A stretch of DNA of 64,000 nucleotides, from assembly GCA_946902985.2 (NCBI GenBank), contig OX336397.1, positions 183,648,813-183,712,812 on the forward strand, in the 5' to 3' direction. Below, piece after piece: positions 46,551 through 58,133 of this stretch. A program made the translations under genes and the position numbers. The stretch's first letter is position 1. Every line of letters starts with the position of its first letter. The notes under the pieces are model-generated. The model did no database searches, was not told where the DNA came from, and worked only from the letters and a program-made list of their open reading frames with translations. This DNA comes from Meconema thalassinum. Lineage: Eukaryota > Arthropoda > Insecta > Orthoptera > Tettigoniidae.

Positions 46551-46980
46551 TTAGAGGGAGCTAAGATCATCGCAATGTAGCAGACGACTCAATTTACGTG
46601 CTTTTCCTTGTAGAATTTTGGAAAAATCTTGAGTACCATTTTTCGATGTTTTATATTTGGAAAATGTATTTGAATTTTCATATTTAGATTTAGAGTAGTG
46701 GTTAGAGGAGCTGTTTGCTTTTTCAACGATTTTCATAGCGGCGATTTTCGGATTTTTCTTGGCGTCCATGTTTTCCAGTACTTTAGATATTTTCTTCGTT
46801 TTAGCTAAATTTGGGCTAGGAGATTTTCCTGTCTCGATAGGTTTTCATATTAGAGGAAACGTTTTTAGAAGCGTTTATATTTTGCTGCGTTAGTTTTCCT
46901 AGTATTTTTATCCACGTTTGCATCTCTGGGATGGATCGAATTGTTTTGCGATTACTTTTTGTCATTGTTGTCTGCGATCA
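46551..46980 (-). pseudogene. Lysine/serine-rich ORF, unknown, one frameshift
   Basis: A minus-strand frame begins MTKSNRKTIRSIPEMQTWIK (near 46965) and stops at KTYRDRKIS. The adjacent frame continues ETGKSPSPNLAKTKKISKVL and MDAKKNPKIAAMKIVEKANS to a stop near 46553. The joined reading would be a basic, low-complexity protein of about 140 residues. I do not recognise it. Position and composition would suit the N-terminal part of a retrotransposon ORF1, but this is a guess. Confidence 0.3.
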
Positions 46981-48069
46981 GCTGATTCCTGGAATGTGGT
47001 TCAGGGACATTCTAGACTTGTGACAGATTCAATAGAGGCTTTGTTAAGCTCATTGCAAAATTGAAATATGAAAGCTTGTTTAAAATGTATTGTATATTGT
47101 ATTGTAATATATTTCTTTTTTGAAAGCAACGTGAGATTGCCTGTTGAATTAATGGACGTAATTTATAAATGCCGATTGGTGCATTTACGAATGATCAGAA
47201 GGACGTGCATAATATTGTTATAAAATTTTGATGTCATGATTGTTATAAAATTATGCTTTGGTGAAATGTAAAATACAAGCTCTACATCTTTCAAAATTGT
47301 ATGCACAGTCGTAATTAACGGGAAACGCACAGTCAATTATGTTATTGCATTTTGAGAAGCGAGTGTTGTTGAATTGGAATTCCAATCTGTCAAGGTGACG
47401 ATGGAAATGTTTAAAAATTGATGTTATTACTGAAATAAACTATTAATGTGGAATTATTAGCGGAATATGATATGAGATGCTGTGAACTGAATATTGACCG
47501 GATCAGTTATGATACAGATTGTGGGTGATGTTTTTCCCAATGCATTTTGTGTAGAGTTGATTTAATTGAAAGCTCTGTTGTTTAGTTATCAGGTGCTATG
47601 CCAGAACTTGTACGATTGTTGAAGGAACATGAGACTGAATCCATTTTGTTGTGAACAATTAACATCGTTTTTATTAATTAGTGAACCTGATTAAAAAGGT
47701 ATTAACATGAGCTGGACTTAATTGGACGGCTTTTTGTCCCAATTTTCTCATATTAGAGGAAAAGTGTTGTGAAAATAGTTGCCGTTTCGAATTTTTACTA
47801 AAGCCACTTGATCTATGGAAGTGAAACTCACGTTCACGTGCATATAAGTTGTAGGAGAGGATATCAGAGATAAGCAGTTGTATAAATAAAGAATATATGC
47901 TTAGATTTGCTTTCTTTTTATCAATTCACATGAACAGATTTTAGTTAGGGATTTTCGACCTTGCAGTTAATAATCTGCTATGTTAAGGTTTGGGAGGATC
48001 AGTTTAGTTTATTTATGGTGTTTCATGCACTTGGCATTGTGAAATCTAGACTTTTAGAATGTTTGATAT
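46981..48069. other. AT-rich spacer, no gene seen
   Basis: No ORF of interest and no repeat noticed. Confidence 0.45.
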
Positions 48070-48385
48070 TTATGGTGCAATAGATTTTGTTGTGGAAAAT
48101 AGCGTCAAGACCGACAGCTTTTTTTTATGTGTATCGTCTTCTGAATAAAACCCGAACACGAGTTTTTCGTTTATTCGACTTTCTATTTTAATCTTCAATT
48201 TCTGATTTATCTTAGCAAATGAAAGTTGTTCTACGGGAACTACAATTGATGCCCACCAACTTTTCACCTGTAATCACCCAAGATTTTTAAGTTTCTCAGC
48301 TCTATCAGAGTTGTCTTTTTTTCTGTTTTCGTGTCGTAGTCTTAGAACTTTAGAAGAGTTTTTGCTTTCATTTTTGTCAGGCATT
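48070..48385 (-). pseudogene. Basic ORF pair, unknown
   Basis: The minus strand reads MPDKNESKNSSKVLRLRHEN to LKNLG, a stop, then in the same frame VKSWWASIVVPVEQLSF to FSTTKSIAP. Charged and lysine-rich; no domain recognised. It may belong with the other basic fragment at 46.5-47.0 kb. Confidence 0.25.
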
Positions 48386-48678
48386 TTCTGTCAGCGGTTC
48401 ATCTAGCCGGGGGCCGTGAACTGTCTGCGATCCTGCCCATCTTGGATTCTGACAAATAGTCCCGTTAGCAGGGCACAGTATATACAACTTAAATAATTGT
48501 CAATAGCTTTTTGCTGGCTAATTCAAGTGATAGCTCTGCAGTCACACATATAGTTCATTTTCTAAAGTTTTTATGCTCTTCTGAAACGTTGACATAATGT
48601 GACTTAAGTAATCTGGTTCCGAGGTACAGATGTGTTCCTTCAAATTACATTTTCTAATAAAGTTATTCCACATGAACT

Positions 48679-50981
48679 TTACGAATGTGGCTTTAGAACA
48701 CTATGAATCATCATGAGTGTCTCCAAATTGGCATTCTGAGTACATTTTGCTCCACATGTACCACATGTACGAGGGATTAGATCACTATGGACCAACGAGT
48801 GTGTCTTCAAATTACTCACCGTAGTAAAATTTACTTCGCAAGTAGTACATCGATTCCACGCTAGAAAACTATGATTCACCATGTGTTACTTCCAACTGCT
48901 TTTGTTGGTAATCTTTGCTCAGCATGTACCACAAGAATATGACAATCATGGTATGTCTTCGGAGTACCCTTATAAATAAATTTCGCTCCGCATGTACTAC
49001 ATTGGTGTTGCATTAAACCACTATGGATCATCAAGTGGGTCTTCTGGATACATTACGAGTAAAGTTTTCTCTTCATGTATCACAGTATTCTGGCTTGAGA
49101 CCATTATAGAACATCATGTGTGCCTCCAAATAAAACTTCCTCCGCATGTACTTCACAAATGTGGCCTAAGGCAACTATGTAAAGTCGTGTTTCCTTTCAA
49201 TTTTCGTTTCTCAACAATGTTCGCTCTACATTAACCATAGGAGTACTATGTATTTTAGAGTACTATGGACCAACTTCATTTTCATCAGGGAACCTTTCCG
49301 AGTAAAGTTTTCCCACAGCTACCCCGGAAATGTGGCTAGAGACCAGTATGAATGATCGCGTGTGTCCTTAAAGTGCCCTACTCAGTAACGGTTCCTCCGC
49401 ATGTATCTAAGGAAGAAGGCTTTATACTTCTATGGATCATCATGTGTGTCTTCAGGTCAGCTTTCAATGTATAGTTTGCTCCTCATGTACTACAGGAATA
49501 AGGCTTACACAACTAAGCAGCTTCATATCTTTCTTCAAATTGGCTATATGATTAAATATTGCTTCGCATGTACCACTGGAATGTGGCTTGGGAACACTAT
49601 GAATTATTATGTGTCTCTTCAAACTGCCTCCCTCAAAGAACCTTGCCACACAAGCAACAAAGGAATAAGGCTTCGTACCTCTATTGATAATCATGTGTCT
49701 TTTTAAACTGGATTTCTCGGAAAACTTTGCTCGGCATTTATCACAGGAATGTGGCGTCAGACCACTATGGGTCAGTGTGTGCCTCTTCAGAACATCTCTC
49801 CAATTAAAGTTTGCTCCGCATATGCTACAGGAAAGCTTATTCAGCACTATGGATCGTCGCATGTTTCTTTAAACCACCTTTCTCAGTACACTTTGCTCCA
49901 CAGGAATAAGGCTTTTCACCACTATGGACTATCATGAGTATCTTCAAGTGTACATTAAGAGTAAAGTTTCCTGTACATCTACCACAGGAATGTGGCTTGA
50001 GACCACTATGGATCATTGTATGTTTCTTAAAACCCTCTCACTATACTTTGCTCCACATGTACCTTAGGAATGTGGCTTGAGACCACTATGGATCATCATA
50101 TGTTTCCTTAAAATGTCTTTCTGAGTATACATTGCTCCACACATATCACAGGAATAAGGCTTTACACCACTATGAATCATAATGTGTCTCTTCAGGTGGT
50201 CATTTCGAGAAAAGGTTTTTCCACACATTCTACAGGAATGTGGATTGAGACCACTATGGATCATAACATGTTTTTCTAAACTTTTTGAGTAAACTTTGAA
50301 CCACATGTTTCACAGGAATATGGCTTTTCACCATTATGGATCATCATGTGTCTCTTAAGGTATTTATTTATAGTAAAGTTTGCTCCACATGTTCCACAGA
50401 AATGTGGTTTGAGACCACTATGGATGAACACATGTTTCTTTAAACTAACGTTATGAATAAACTTAGCTCCACATGTTCTACAGGAATGCGGCTTTTCACC
50501 AGTATGAATCAGCATGTGCCTCTTCAGGTATTTATTTATAGTGAAGTTTGCACCACATATAGCACAGGAATGTGGTTTGAGACCACTATGGATCATCATA
50601 AATGTTTCTCTAAACTGCGTTTCTCAGTATACTTTGCTCCGCATGTATTACAGGAGTAAGGCTTTACACCACTATGGCTCATCGTGTGTCTCTTCAGGTG
50701 TTCATTTCGAGTAAAGTTTGCTCCGCATGTAACACAGGAGTAAGGCGCAATACCACTATGAATCATCCTGTGTCTCTTCAGGTTACATTTCCTAGCAAAG
50801 CTTGCTCCACATGTACCACAGAACACAATGAATCATCATGTGCGATTTCAAATTCCGTATGTTAGGACAGTTTACCCCACAGGTTTTGCATATATATGGC
50901 ATCTTTATTTTGTTACCATTTCCATTGAGTGAGGCTGGGAATCTATCTCTTGTTAAAGTGTTCTCTGAATTTTGGTAATTT
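48679..50981 (-). pseudogene. C2H2 zinc-finger exon, about 17 fingers, frameshifted
   Basis: The minus strand encodes tandem 28-residue fingers of the form C-x2-C-x12-H-x3-H with linker SG(L/V/E)KPHSC. About ten well-formed fingers lie between 50064 and 50890 (for example PHSCRTCGAKFIHNVSLKKH). More eroded ones follow to 48679. A pyrimidine-rich acceptor (complement of CTGTAAGGAATGAG near 50981) fits a 3'-terminal zinc-finger exon. The frame breaks near 50820 (linker deletion), 50597 (one extra base), 50285 (short deletion) and repeatedly below 50060. Multi-finger proteins bind DNA; this copy looks dead, though errors in a repetitive exon could cause some breaks. Confidence 0.8.
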
Positions 50982-52780
50982 CTGTAAGGAATGAGTAAAA
51001 TACCCACCACCATTATAATACCAAACATTTTATAGCACAATTCCGGATAAGTGTCTAATAATCTTCTGTATTCGTAGACATAGATATAAAAGCCGAGATG
51101 CAATGCGTATGGTGATGATCGGATATAGTCACCCAGAGGCTACTTATGTAATTTGGTTCAGGGAATAACACGCTTTGCAATTTCGGTACAATCGTGTTGA
51201 CCAACTCAAAAGCATTTTATTTCGATATATTACATGATCTAGGGAAAAGGAATAATAACATCAAGGTCAAGAGATCTAACTAGTGTAAACGCAACAAGCG
51301 TATTTTGAGCAATTTGCATTTATTTGCAAGTTTTCCTTAAATCCTAGGAACGGAGATCGTATCTACTCGTAAATGGAGTGTTGCTCGTGCAGTCGATATA
51401 AAATTACAAACAATACCGTTTTTGACTGTAAGACGGTGGTTTTGGATTTATAGTTCTTAAGGATGAACGTGTTAATGCCCTTATAGCAAGAAAAAAGCAC
51501 GTTTGCCAGTCAATATGATCTTCCAACGTCTCAATTAAGAGGATAAGTAAAAATTGGGTGCTGCTCTATACTTTTATGTACAAGAGTTGAGGGGAAGGAG
51601 GGATCCTATCCACGGGGTATTTGAATAGGCAACCTATAATCCAGGGACAAGGCCGTGCCACTCCCGAACGAGTAACTGCTGAGAAAGTTGTGTGAGGGCT
51701 CAAACGCAAGGGCTCCTTCCCCGCTATCTAAAGGAGAAATCTATTCCACCCTAAAATTTAAAATATCCACACCCCCGGGGAAATAAGAAAATTTTAAAGA
51801 ACTTGCACTCTTGAGGCTCTTCCAAGATGGCGGGATTTCAAACTTTATGGAAGATGCCTCCATACCCCTTCCCATACCCCCTACCGCCATCCCACCAACC
51901 ACACTCAGAATTTTCTTAAATTAACAACAGAGTTTTTCAAATGTAATTAAATTTTATATTAAAGTCCAGCATTGCTTCAACTTACTTGCGCTAGGCTCAT
52001 CTCTGTTTTACTTTGGTTAGTTCCTGTTCCCTTCCAACTTATTTATCGATGTATTTATTTTCCATATTTATGTATTGATAATTATTTATTGTGATAATGA
52101 GTTGGGGTTGCTTTTGGTGGTGTTATGATTTTTTGTCCTCTTTAATAAAGATGACTTTTATTTATTCCTTATTGCCTGGTATATTATCAATGCCATGGTT
52201 GCTTTTTTCAATTGACTGCCGACAGCGCAGTGCGATGAACTATCTAAAACCAGCGCCCTCTGGATGCGAGCTGAACACTCCATGGAGATTACGAAATTAG
52301 TCCATACATACTCGTAGAAGGTGCTCATAGCAGCACATTAATGCTAACATATTTATTATCGATTATTGATGAACTACAAGGTCATCGACCCCAGATCTCC
52401 AAAAATAGTCGATATCACTCGAATGATAATCGGGGCAAGTCGTTTGAGGGCTACAATGAAAGGTCTAGGCTCCCTCTATCCATATTCTTTTTAATGATGA
52501 ACGCTTCCAAGGGTAGGTGAGGTTCAGAGCGGTTACCACAAAGTCATGTAATATGAACCCTAGCTGCCCACGACAAGATAGCCCGAGCGGTCGATGCAAG
52601 ATGGCCACCGATGGATTATTTTTATTATTTTTTATTTATTTGATGTTTATTCATTTATTATTATTATTACTATTGTCCGATTCGGCCAACTATGGACCAC
52701 GTTACATCAATCGATTCCGTCCCTGAGATTTAGTTCAATCCCAGTATTCCCGCATGTATTTTCTGTGAGCCTCCTTTCTT
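50982..52780. other. Spacer, no gene seen
   Basis: AT-rich. Short CAAGATGGC phrases at 51824 and 52597. 52555-52730 resembles 54775-54910 (both contain CGAGCGGTCGATGC) and is a dispersed repeat. No gene motif. Confidence 0.45.
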
Positions 52781-52789
52781 GCTACAGTC

Positions 52790-54250
52790 CACTTTTTCCC
52801 TGTTTTCAGCTTTGCCTTTGCTGAGAATCGCTGGTGTGTTCCAAGTTTTCTCTGAAGAAGAGCAGGTTCCTGATGTCTTCAAACGTGATCCCTACTTTTA
52901 GAAGATCTCTTTCAATCTCGGTGAATCAGATTCCCTTCGTTTTCTTGTTTACAAAGTGGGAAAATATGCGGTTCGTCAGTCTCTGAGAGTTCATGCGTGT
53001 TATGTGGCCATAGAAATGAATCCTCCTTTTCCTTGTGATGTCTGTAGTTCTCCTCAACCTTAGGTAGAATTCGTTGCTGTGCCACCTCCTGAACTCTCCA
53101 TTTTCCCTGATTGGTCCCAGTATCTTAATTAGAATTTATCCTTCTTTAGCCTCAACCTTTTCATCAAACTATTCCTGTTCAAAGTAAGGCATTCTTTGCG
53201 TACAGGATTTCTGGACGAATAACTGAACAATGATGTCTAAGCTTGGCATTGAGGCACACTGTTCGTTTATTATAAGCATTCCTAGTTAGTTGGAATGCCA
53301 CTTCCACCTTGTTGATCCTTGATGTGGATGCTTCTTTCTCAGAATTGTTTAGTGTTATCCACTCATCTAAGTCCTTAAATTTCTCTGTCTGATTGATTAT
53401 TCCCTGCTCTACTATTAACTCTCTAGGGGCTAGCTTGATGTTAGTCATAAACTCCGTTTTCTGAAAGGAGATCTGGAGGCCTGCATTTGCTGCCTGGGTT
53501 TTAAAATGTTTAATTTGTTTTTGAGCCGTTTCTAGGGAATCAGAAAAGATCGCAAGATCATCTGCAAAAGCTAAGCAGTCAACTGTGAGATCCATTCTCT
53601 TGTAGCCTATTCTGAGTCCATTCTTGACCCCTCCATTACGTACCTCTTTGCGCCATTCTCGGATGACCTGTTCTAGTGCGCAGTTGAAAAGTAAAGGCGA
53701 TAGTCCATCTCCTTTCCTGACACCTGTCTTGATTTCGAAGGCGTCTGAAATCTCTCCCCTAAATATCACTCCTGAGGTAGTGTTGGTTCAGGTCTGTCGA
53801 ATGATTGTACTCGTTTTGTTAATTAAGCCCAATTCCTTTAGAATTTGGAGGAGTGTATGTCGATCAATTGAATCGTAAGCCTTCTTGAAATCGACGAAGG
53901 TCACCACAAATTTCCTGTTCCTAATCTTCTGATATGAAAGAATAACTTAAATGTTCATTATCTGCTCGGCACATGAGTGTCCTTTTCTAAGGCCTTCATG
54001 ATATTCTCCCAGTTATGAATCGAGTTGCTTTTCTGCTCGGGTCTGAAATGCTTATGAGAGAATTTTGTATGATATCGAGAGGAGCGAGACGGCTCAGTAA
54101 TTGTTTACAACAGCTGTATCACCTTTCTTGTGAAAAGGATACATTAGGGCTGATGTCCAATCACTTGGGAGTTTCTCGGTTTCCCAGAGCTCTTGAATGA
54201 TCTCTGTTAGTTAGTCAATCGCCTTGTCACTTGTGAATTTATCGTATAAT
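52790..54250 (-). pseudogene. Non-LTR retrotransposon reverse transcriptase, decayed
   Basis: The minus-strand reading is spread over several frames. Upstream is FVDFKKAYDSIDRHT (near 53890), then GVRKGDGLSPLLFNCALEQV (near 53720), LAFADDLAIF with the catalytic FADD (near 53555), and GLQISFQKTEFM. Further down the C-terminal tail reads RRIHFYGHITRMNSQRLTNR (near 53010). The order matches the palm and thumb of a non-LTR RT. The N-terminal endonuclease is absent. The tail phrase is shared with 33.9-34.4 kb and 60.9-61.2 kb, so all belong to one family; clade (RTE- or Jockey-like) not certain. Confidence 0.85.
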
Positions 54251-54770
54251 ATGTATTTAATATTAATTCTTATTCATTTATTTTTACTATTTATAATTTA
54301 TTGTATATTCATTAGCAATTATTGTAATTATTATTATCCAACGTGTAGGTTCATATAATCACGACGGCTATGCAGGTAGCGGCATGTGTGGCTCGCTCAA
54401 GGTAACGTCGTCGTTTCAGCAAGAATATACAGGCTATTGCAGGTGGCGGGTTTCACGTTACCGTTTTAAACAAGACCAAACCTGTTACGTGACATCAGGG
54501 GGTTTGGTCATCCATGTAACGTGGACAAATCAATATTTATTTAATATTATTTAATATTTATTTATGTATTAAATATTTATTTATTTAATTTAATTAATTG
54601 TTAATTGATTGTATTAATTATGGTATGAAATGTATTATTATTTTTTAATTTTATTATAATTAATATTCTTAATATTTATTTATATCTTATTTAATTTAAT
54701 ATATATTTATTATTGTGATTATTTATTTATTTATTTATTTATTTTATTTATTCGTTTATGGGTGTTACAA
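54251..54770. repeat. AT-rich low-complexity region with (TTTA)n
   Basis: Runs of TATTTATTTA (54530-54610 and 54720-54755) and ATTATTATT. Nothing coding. Confidence 0.8.
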
Positions 54771-54774
54771 CTCT

Positions 54775-55400
54775 GGGCAGCATGGCCGAGCGGTCGATGC
54801 CAGGTTTTGATATGCCAGTCACGATGGCAGCGTGCTCTCATGGCCCATCCAAGATGACAGTCCCACCTACAATATACCCCTGACCCCTTCCTTCAGCCAC
54901 TATCCCTTAAAGCCCACCACCAACACCATCTCAAGTATTCCCTTAAATTCCGAACAGATTTTACCAAAAACCAGATTTTCCTCAAGGACCAGCAATGCTT
55001 AAGCGTACTTATTCCATCCCCATCTCTGTCAACCTCCCTTGCCCATCTCTTATTCTCATCTAATCCAGATGCCAATCGAGAGTCGTGTAACTTACCAAAA
55101 TAAGAAAAAAATCACCATATTTCCTAATATCACCAAATTTCTATAGAACTCGTCAAATTAACCGAATTCCACCAAAATCCTTCAAAAAATACTACGATTC
55201 CCCCACATCTCCTACAATACTTAAAAATTCTCAATTCACTCACATTTCCCAGATTTACTCCAAATTCACCACATTCCCCCAACATCCTTAAGAATGTACT
55301 AAGATTCCCAGATATCCTTCCAAATATACTAGCATTCCCCAAGTTCATCAGTTTACCTAAAATACACAAAATATTCCTCAAATCCTACAATTCGAGAGCA
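54775..55400. repeat. Dispersed repeat and quasi-repetitive CCAAATTC-rich stretch
   Basis: 54775-54910 matches 52555-52730 in part. 55120-55395 is built of loose ~28-bp phrases such as CACATTTCCCAGATTTACTC and CACCACATTCCCCCAACATC, a decayed minisatellite. The minus-strand ORF of 83 codons across it is compositional. Confidence 0.4.
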
Positions 55401-55444
55401 CACCAGACTTCCTCGTAAGAAACGCGTTATACTATATGTTCAAT

Positions 55445-55900
55445 TACATCCCTATATCTAATATATAAAAGTGAAAGTCTGTATGTATGTACTGTATGCA
55501 TGTATGTTCCGTATACAAATCTACACCGTTCAACCAATCTCAACCAAATTTTGCATACACATAGTTTAGGACCCAGAAGAAATGTCACATTTGAGTCTTA
55601 TTTCAGTAGCACAAGACGGGTACACCAAGTTTCCATCTATGTCGGTAAGATGCCATGCCGTCAATTTTCTGAACGGCAACAGTACCTCAAGAAGTGATCA
55701 CAAGGTTTCCACCTGACTCTGTGAGGGGCCATGCTACCTCATTTTCTCCACGACTACATTAGATCAAGACGTAAACACCAGGCCATGGGCCTCCATTTTC
55801 TATCCAAACCACGATAAGAACATTAGGAATCTGAACGCCTTAACAAACTGAATACGTATTTTTTTAAATTTTATCATTTCAAATGATCTTGTCGACTTCG
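55445..55900. repeat. Repeat beginning CTATATCTAATATATAAA
   Basis: The start (55450-55470) resembles the start of the element at 59447 (CTATACTAATATATAAAAAT). The rest is AT-rich with no gene. Possibly the 5' part of a Helitron-like or other non-autonomous element. Confidence 0.4.
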
Positions 55901-55947
55901 TCGTTATGGTTGGGGTCCATCGTTATGCATTACGGACACGGTGACGG

Positions 55948-56012
55948 ACGTGACGTCATGCAGCCGCGCGGGAAGTGACGTCATGCACCTGCGCGAGAAC
56001 GTGACGTCATGC
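55948..56012. promoter_or_regulatory. Three CRE-type TGACGTCA sites in a 25-bp periodic GC-rich block
   Basis: TGACGTCA begins at 55951, 55976 and 56002, each followed by TGC and a CGCG-rich spacer. The octamer is the consensus for CREB/ATF factors. Spacing of 25-26 bp shows a small tandem repeat. Confidence 0.5.
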
Positions 56013-56109
56013 TCACGCGGGGAGCGAGAACCAGACGCTAATGATTATTGGAGTCTGTTGAAAGAGGACTGGCGTCGAGCGACCTGGGGCTTTGAGCAAA
56101 GCGAACACA

Positions 56110-56275
56110 AGAATACAGGGTGACTTCTAAAGAGATATACAAGATGCCATATAAGAATACAGGATGCCTCCTAAAGAGGTGTGCAGGATGTCAGAGCAAA
56201 AAATTACAGTCAGTCTGAAATAAGAATACAGGGTGCCTCCTTAAGAGGTGTGCAGGATGTCAGAGCAAAGCATCG
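56110..56275. repeat. Short tandem repeat of GAATACAGG unit
   Basis: GAATACAGG recurs at 56111, 56155 and 56224 followed by TGCCTCCTAAAGAGGTGTGC-like sequence and GGATGTCAGAGCAAA. Unit lengths 44 and 69 bp. Confidence 0.75.
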
Positions 56276-56499
56276 AACCAGTCCCAATATTCCATCCCTA
56301 CTCTCACTCAAAATAGCCCCCCCCCCCTAATGTTCACCCCGCCACTGCTCGCTCCCAGGTTCTACAACTCATCTCCCAACTCTCTACCGTTACGCTAGTC
56401 TAGCCAGATCGAACACAGGCCTGCCTGGGGCAAAAACACTCCTTTTCAGAGAAATAACAACTCCGCAACAAGCTTCACGAAAACCCAAATTAAAATCGA

Positions 56500-56815
56500 A
56501 AATTACATTCTACAAACACCAAATTCAGTAAACTACCCTCATTTCAGTTAGGCTACTCTATACTTTAAACAGACACAGTAGGCATAGTCATGACTCCTTC
56601 GTGGAGTAGGCTATTGTCTAATCATGTTCACCTCTCCTTCACCTTTACCATAAATTTCATAAACTCTATTTAAAAATCAGAAACACACACCACAAATCTG
56701 TAAATCAGTATTCTTCCCTTATTTCAGAAACACTATCCATTAAACAAACATATAAGGCATAGTCATGACCCCTTCATGGAGTAGGCTATTGTCTAAATCT
56801 GGACACTCATACTAC
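56500..56815. repeat. Direct repeat, two units about 175 bp apart
   Basis: GGCATAGTCATGACTCCTTC (near 56581) and GGCATAGTCATGACCCCTTC (near 56755), both followed by a GTAGGCTATTGTCTAA phrase. Upstream halves (CAGTA...TTTCAG...TAAACA) also match. Confidence 0.75.
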
Positions 56816-57289
56816 ATCCTTACACTAATTCAAATTTACGGCCAAATGATCCTTCTGACAGGGAGGCAAAGGTTTCCGCCGGCTTGCCTGGGATGATGGA
56901 CCACAAAACCGCTATCAAAAAAAATCACAGTCAGTCTGAAAGACTAGACGTTGTATCATTTCAAATGACGCATGCTACAAATGCTACACATGTTAGAAAG
57001 GACTCTTTCAACAGACTGCATTACCCATTAACTTAGGCTTCCCGCGCGGGCACCTCTTTAAGGGTCACGGGCAGAAATGTGTTTCTTGTACTTGTATTAG
57101 AGATGTGGTTGGTTGAATAAAGCGTAAATTGTGTATTTTTTCTGTTATTGTTGATTGATTTAGAAGCTTGGCGACATCATGGCCATGTAGCCCCATGCAC
57201 TTAAGTGTGTATGAATGTTTTCTGAAACCCTGTGTTACTGTGATGACTGCAGTAGTGTGTGTATTTGTAATTAAAAGGACGTTGCTGTT

Positions 57290-57495
57290 GCCTTCAGTTA
57301 GGAACTATTCCGGTATTTGCTTCGAGTAGAAGTGGGAAACCACGGAAAACATCTTCCAAGTTTTGCCTCGGGAGGCGCAGTGTACCCCGTTCCAGCTTTC
57401 AGACCAGAATTAAAATTTCTTGGTAGAGCCGGAATTCAAACTCGGACCTCCAAGGCGACAGCCGAGAATGTTAGCCGCTAATCCACGTGGTCGTC
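57290..57495 (-). mobile_element. tRNA-derived SINE, reverse orientation
   Basis: On the minus strand, GTGGATTAGCGGC (complement of about 57474-57486) is the A-box region and GAGTTTGAATTCC (complement of 57431-57443) the B box. The body ends near 57290. No target duplication seen. Confidence 0.65.
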
Positions 57496-57499
57496 TAAA

Positions 57500-58130
57500 T
57501 GTGACATTTTGAGTCTAATATCATACTCTTGATGCCGCTGCTTTTAAGTGAGATTTTGAATCTTTACCTTATGACGGAAGGTATCACGCGCAATATATCG
57601 TAATGTGTTGTTATACTCTCCGTTAAGGTGTGTTCTACTATTGATATGTTGATGTTAATGTTTCATTAATCCTAATGTTTTTATGCTGCATTTTTTATGT
57701 TGCTGACAGTGTTAACCTGTACCGGCTGTCTTTTGTATTACAAATCAGGAATACAGTAACTGTGATAAGACTTGACTAAGACTAACAGAACCAGAATAAT
57801 TTGTAGCAACCAAAGTGAAACAGTAACCTAAAATGATTTACCACGCCATAATCACTCCCTTTTCTACTTAAGATGTTGGGTTCAGTTTAGAGGTACTATG
57901 GCAGCTCCCTGAACATTCATTGAGTCAAAAAGATGACTATAAGAGTAAATGATTTGTACAAAACATTACCTCCTTCACTGCCCTCAACAGATACAATACC
58001 GTAGTATGCTTACAGGTAACTGACGTCACCAATAATTCTCAAAGTAATCATTTGAAGCCATGACCAGGCTCCTTTTGTACTTAAACATGGGTACTTTCAA
58101 ATTACTAAGTAAATAATATCGTACGTTCTC
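57500..58130. other. Spacer, no gene seen
   Basis: AT-rich, nothing recognised. Confidence 0.5.
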
Positions 58131-58133
58131 GTA

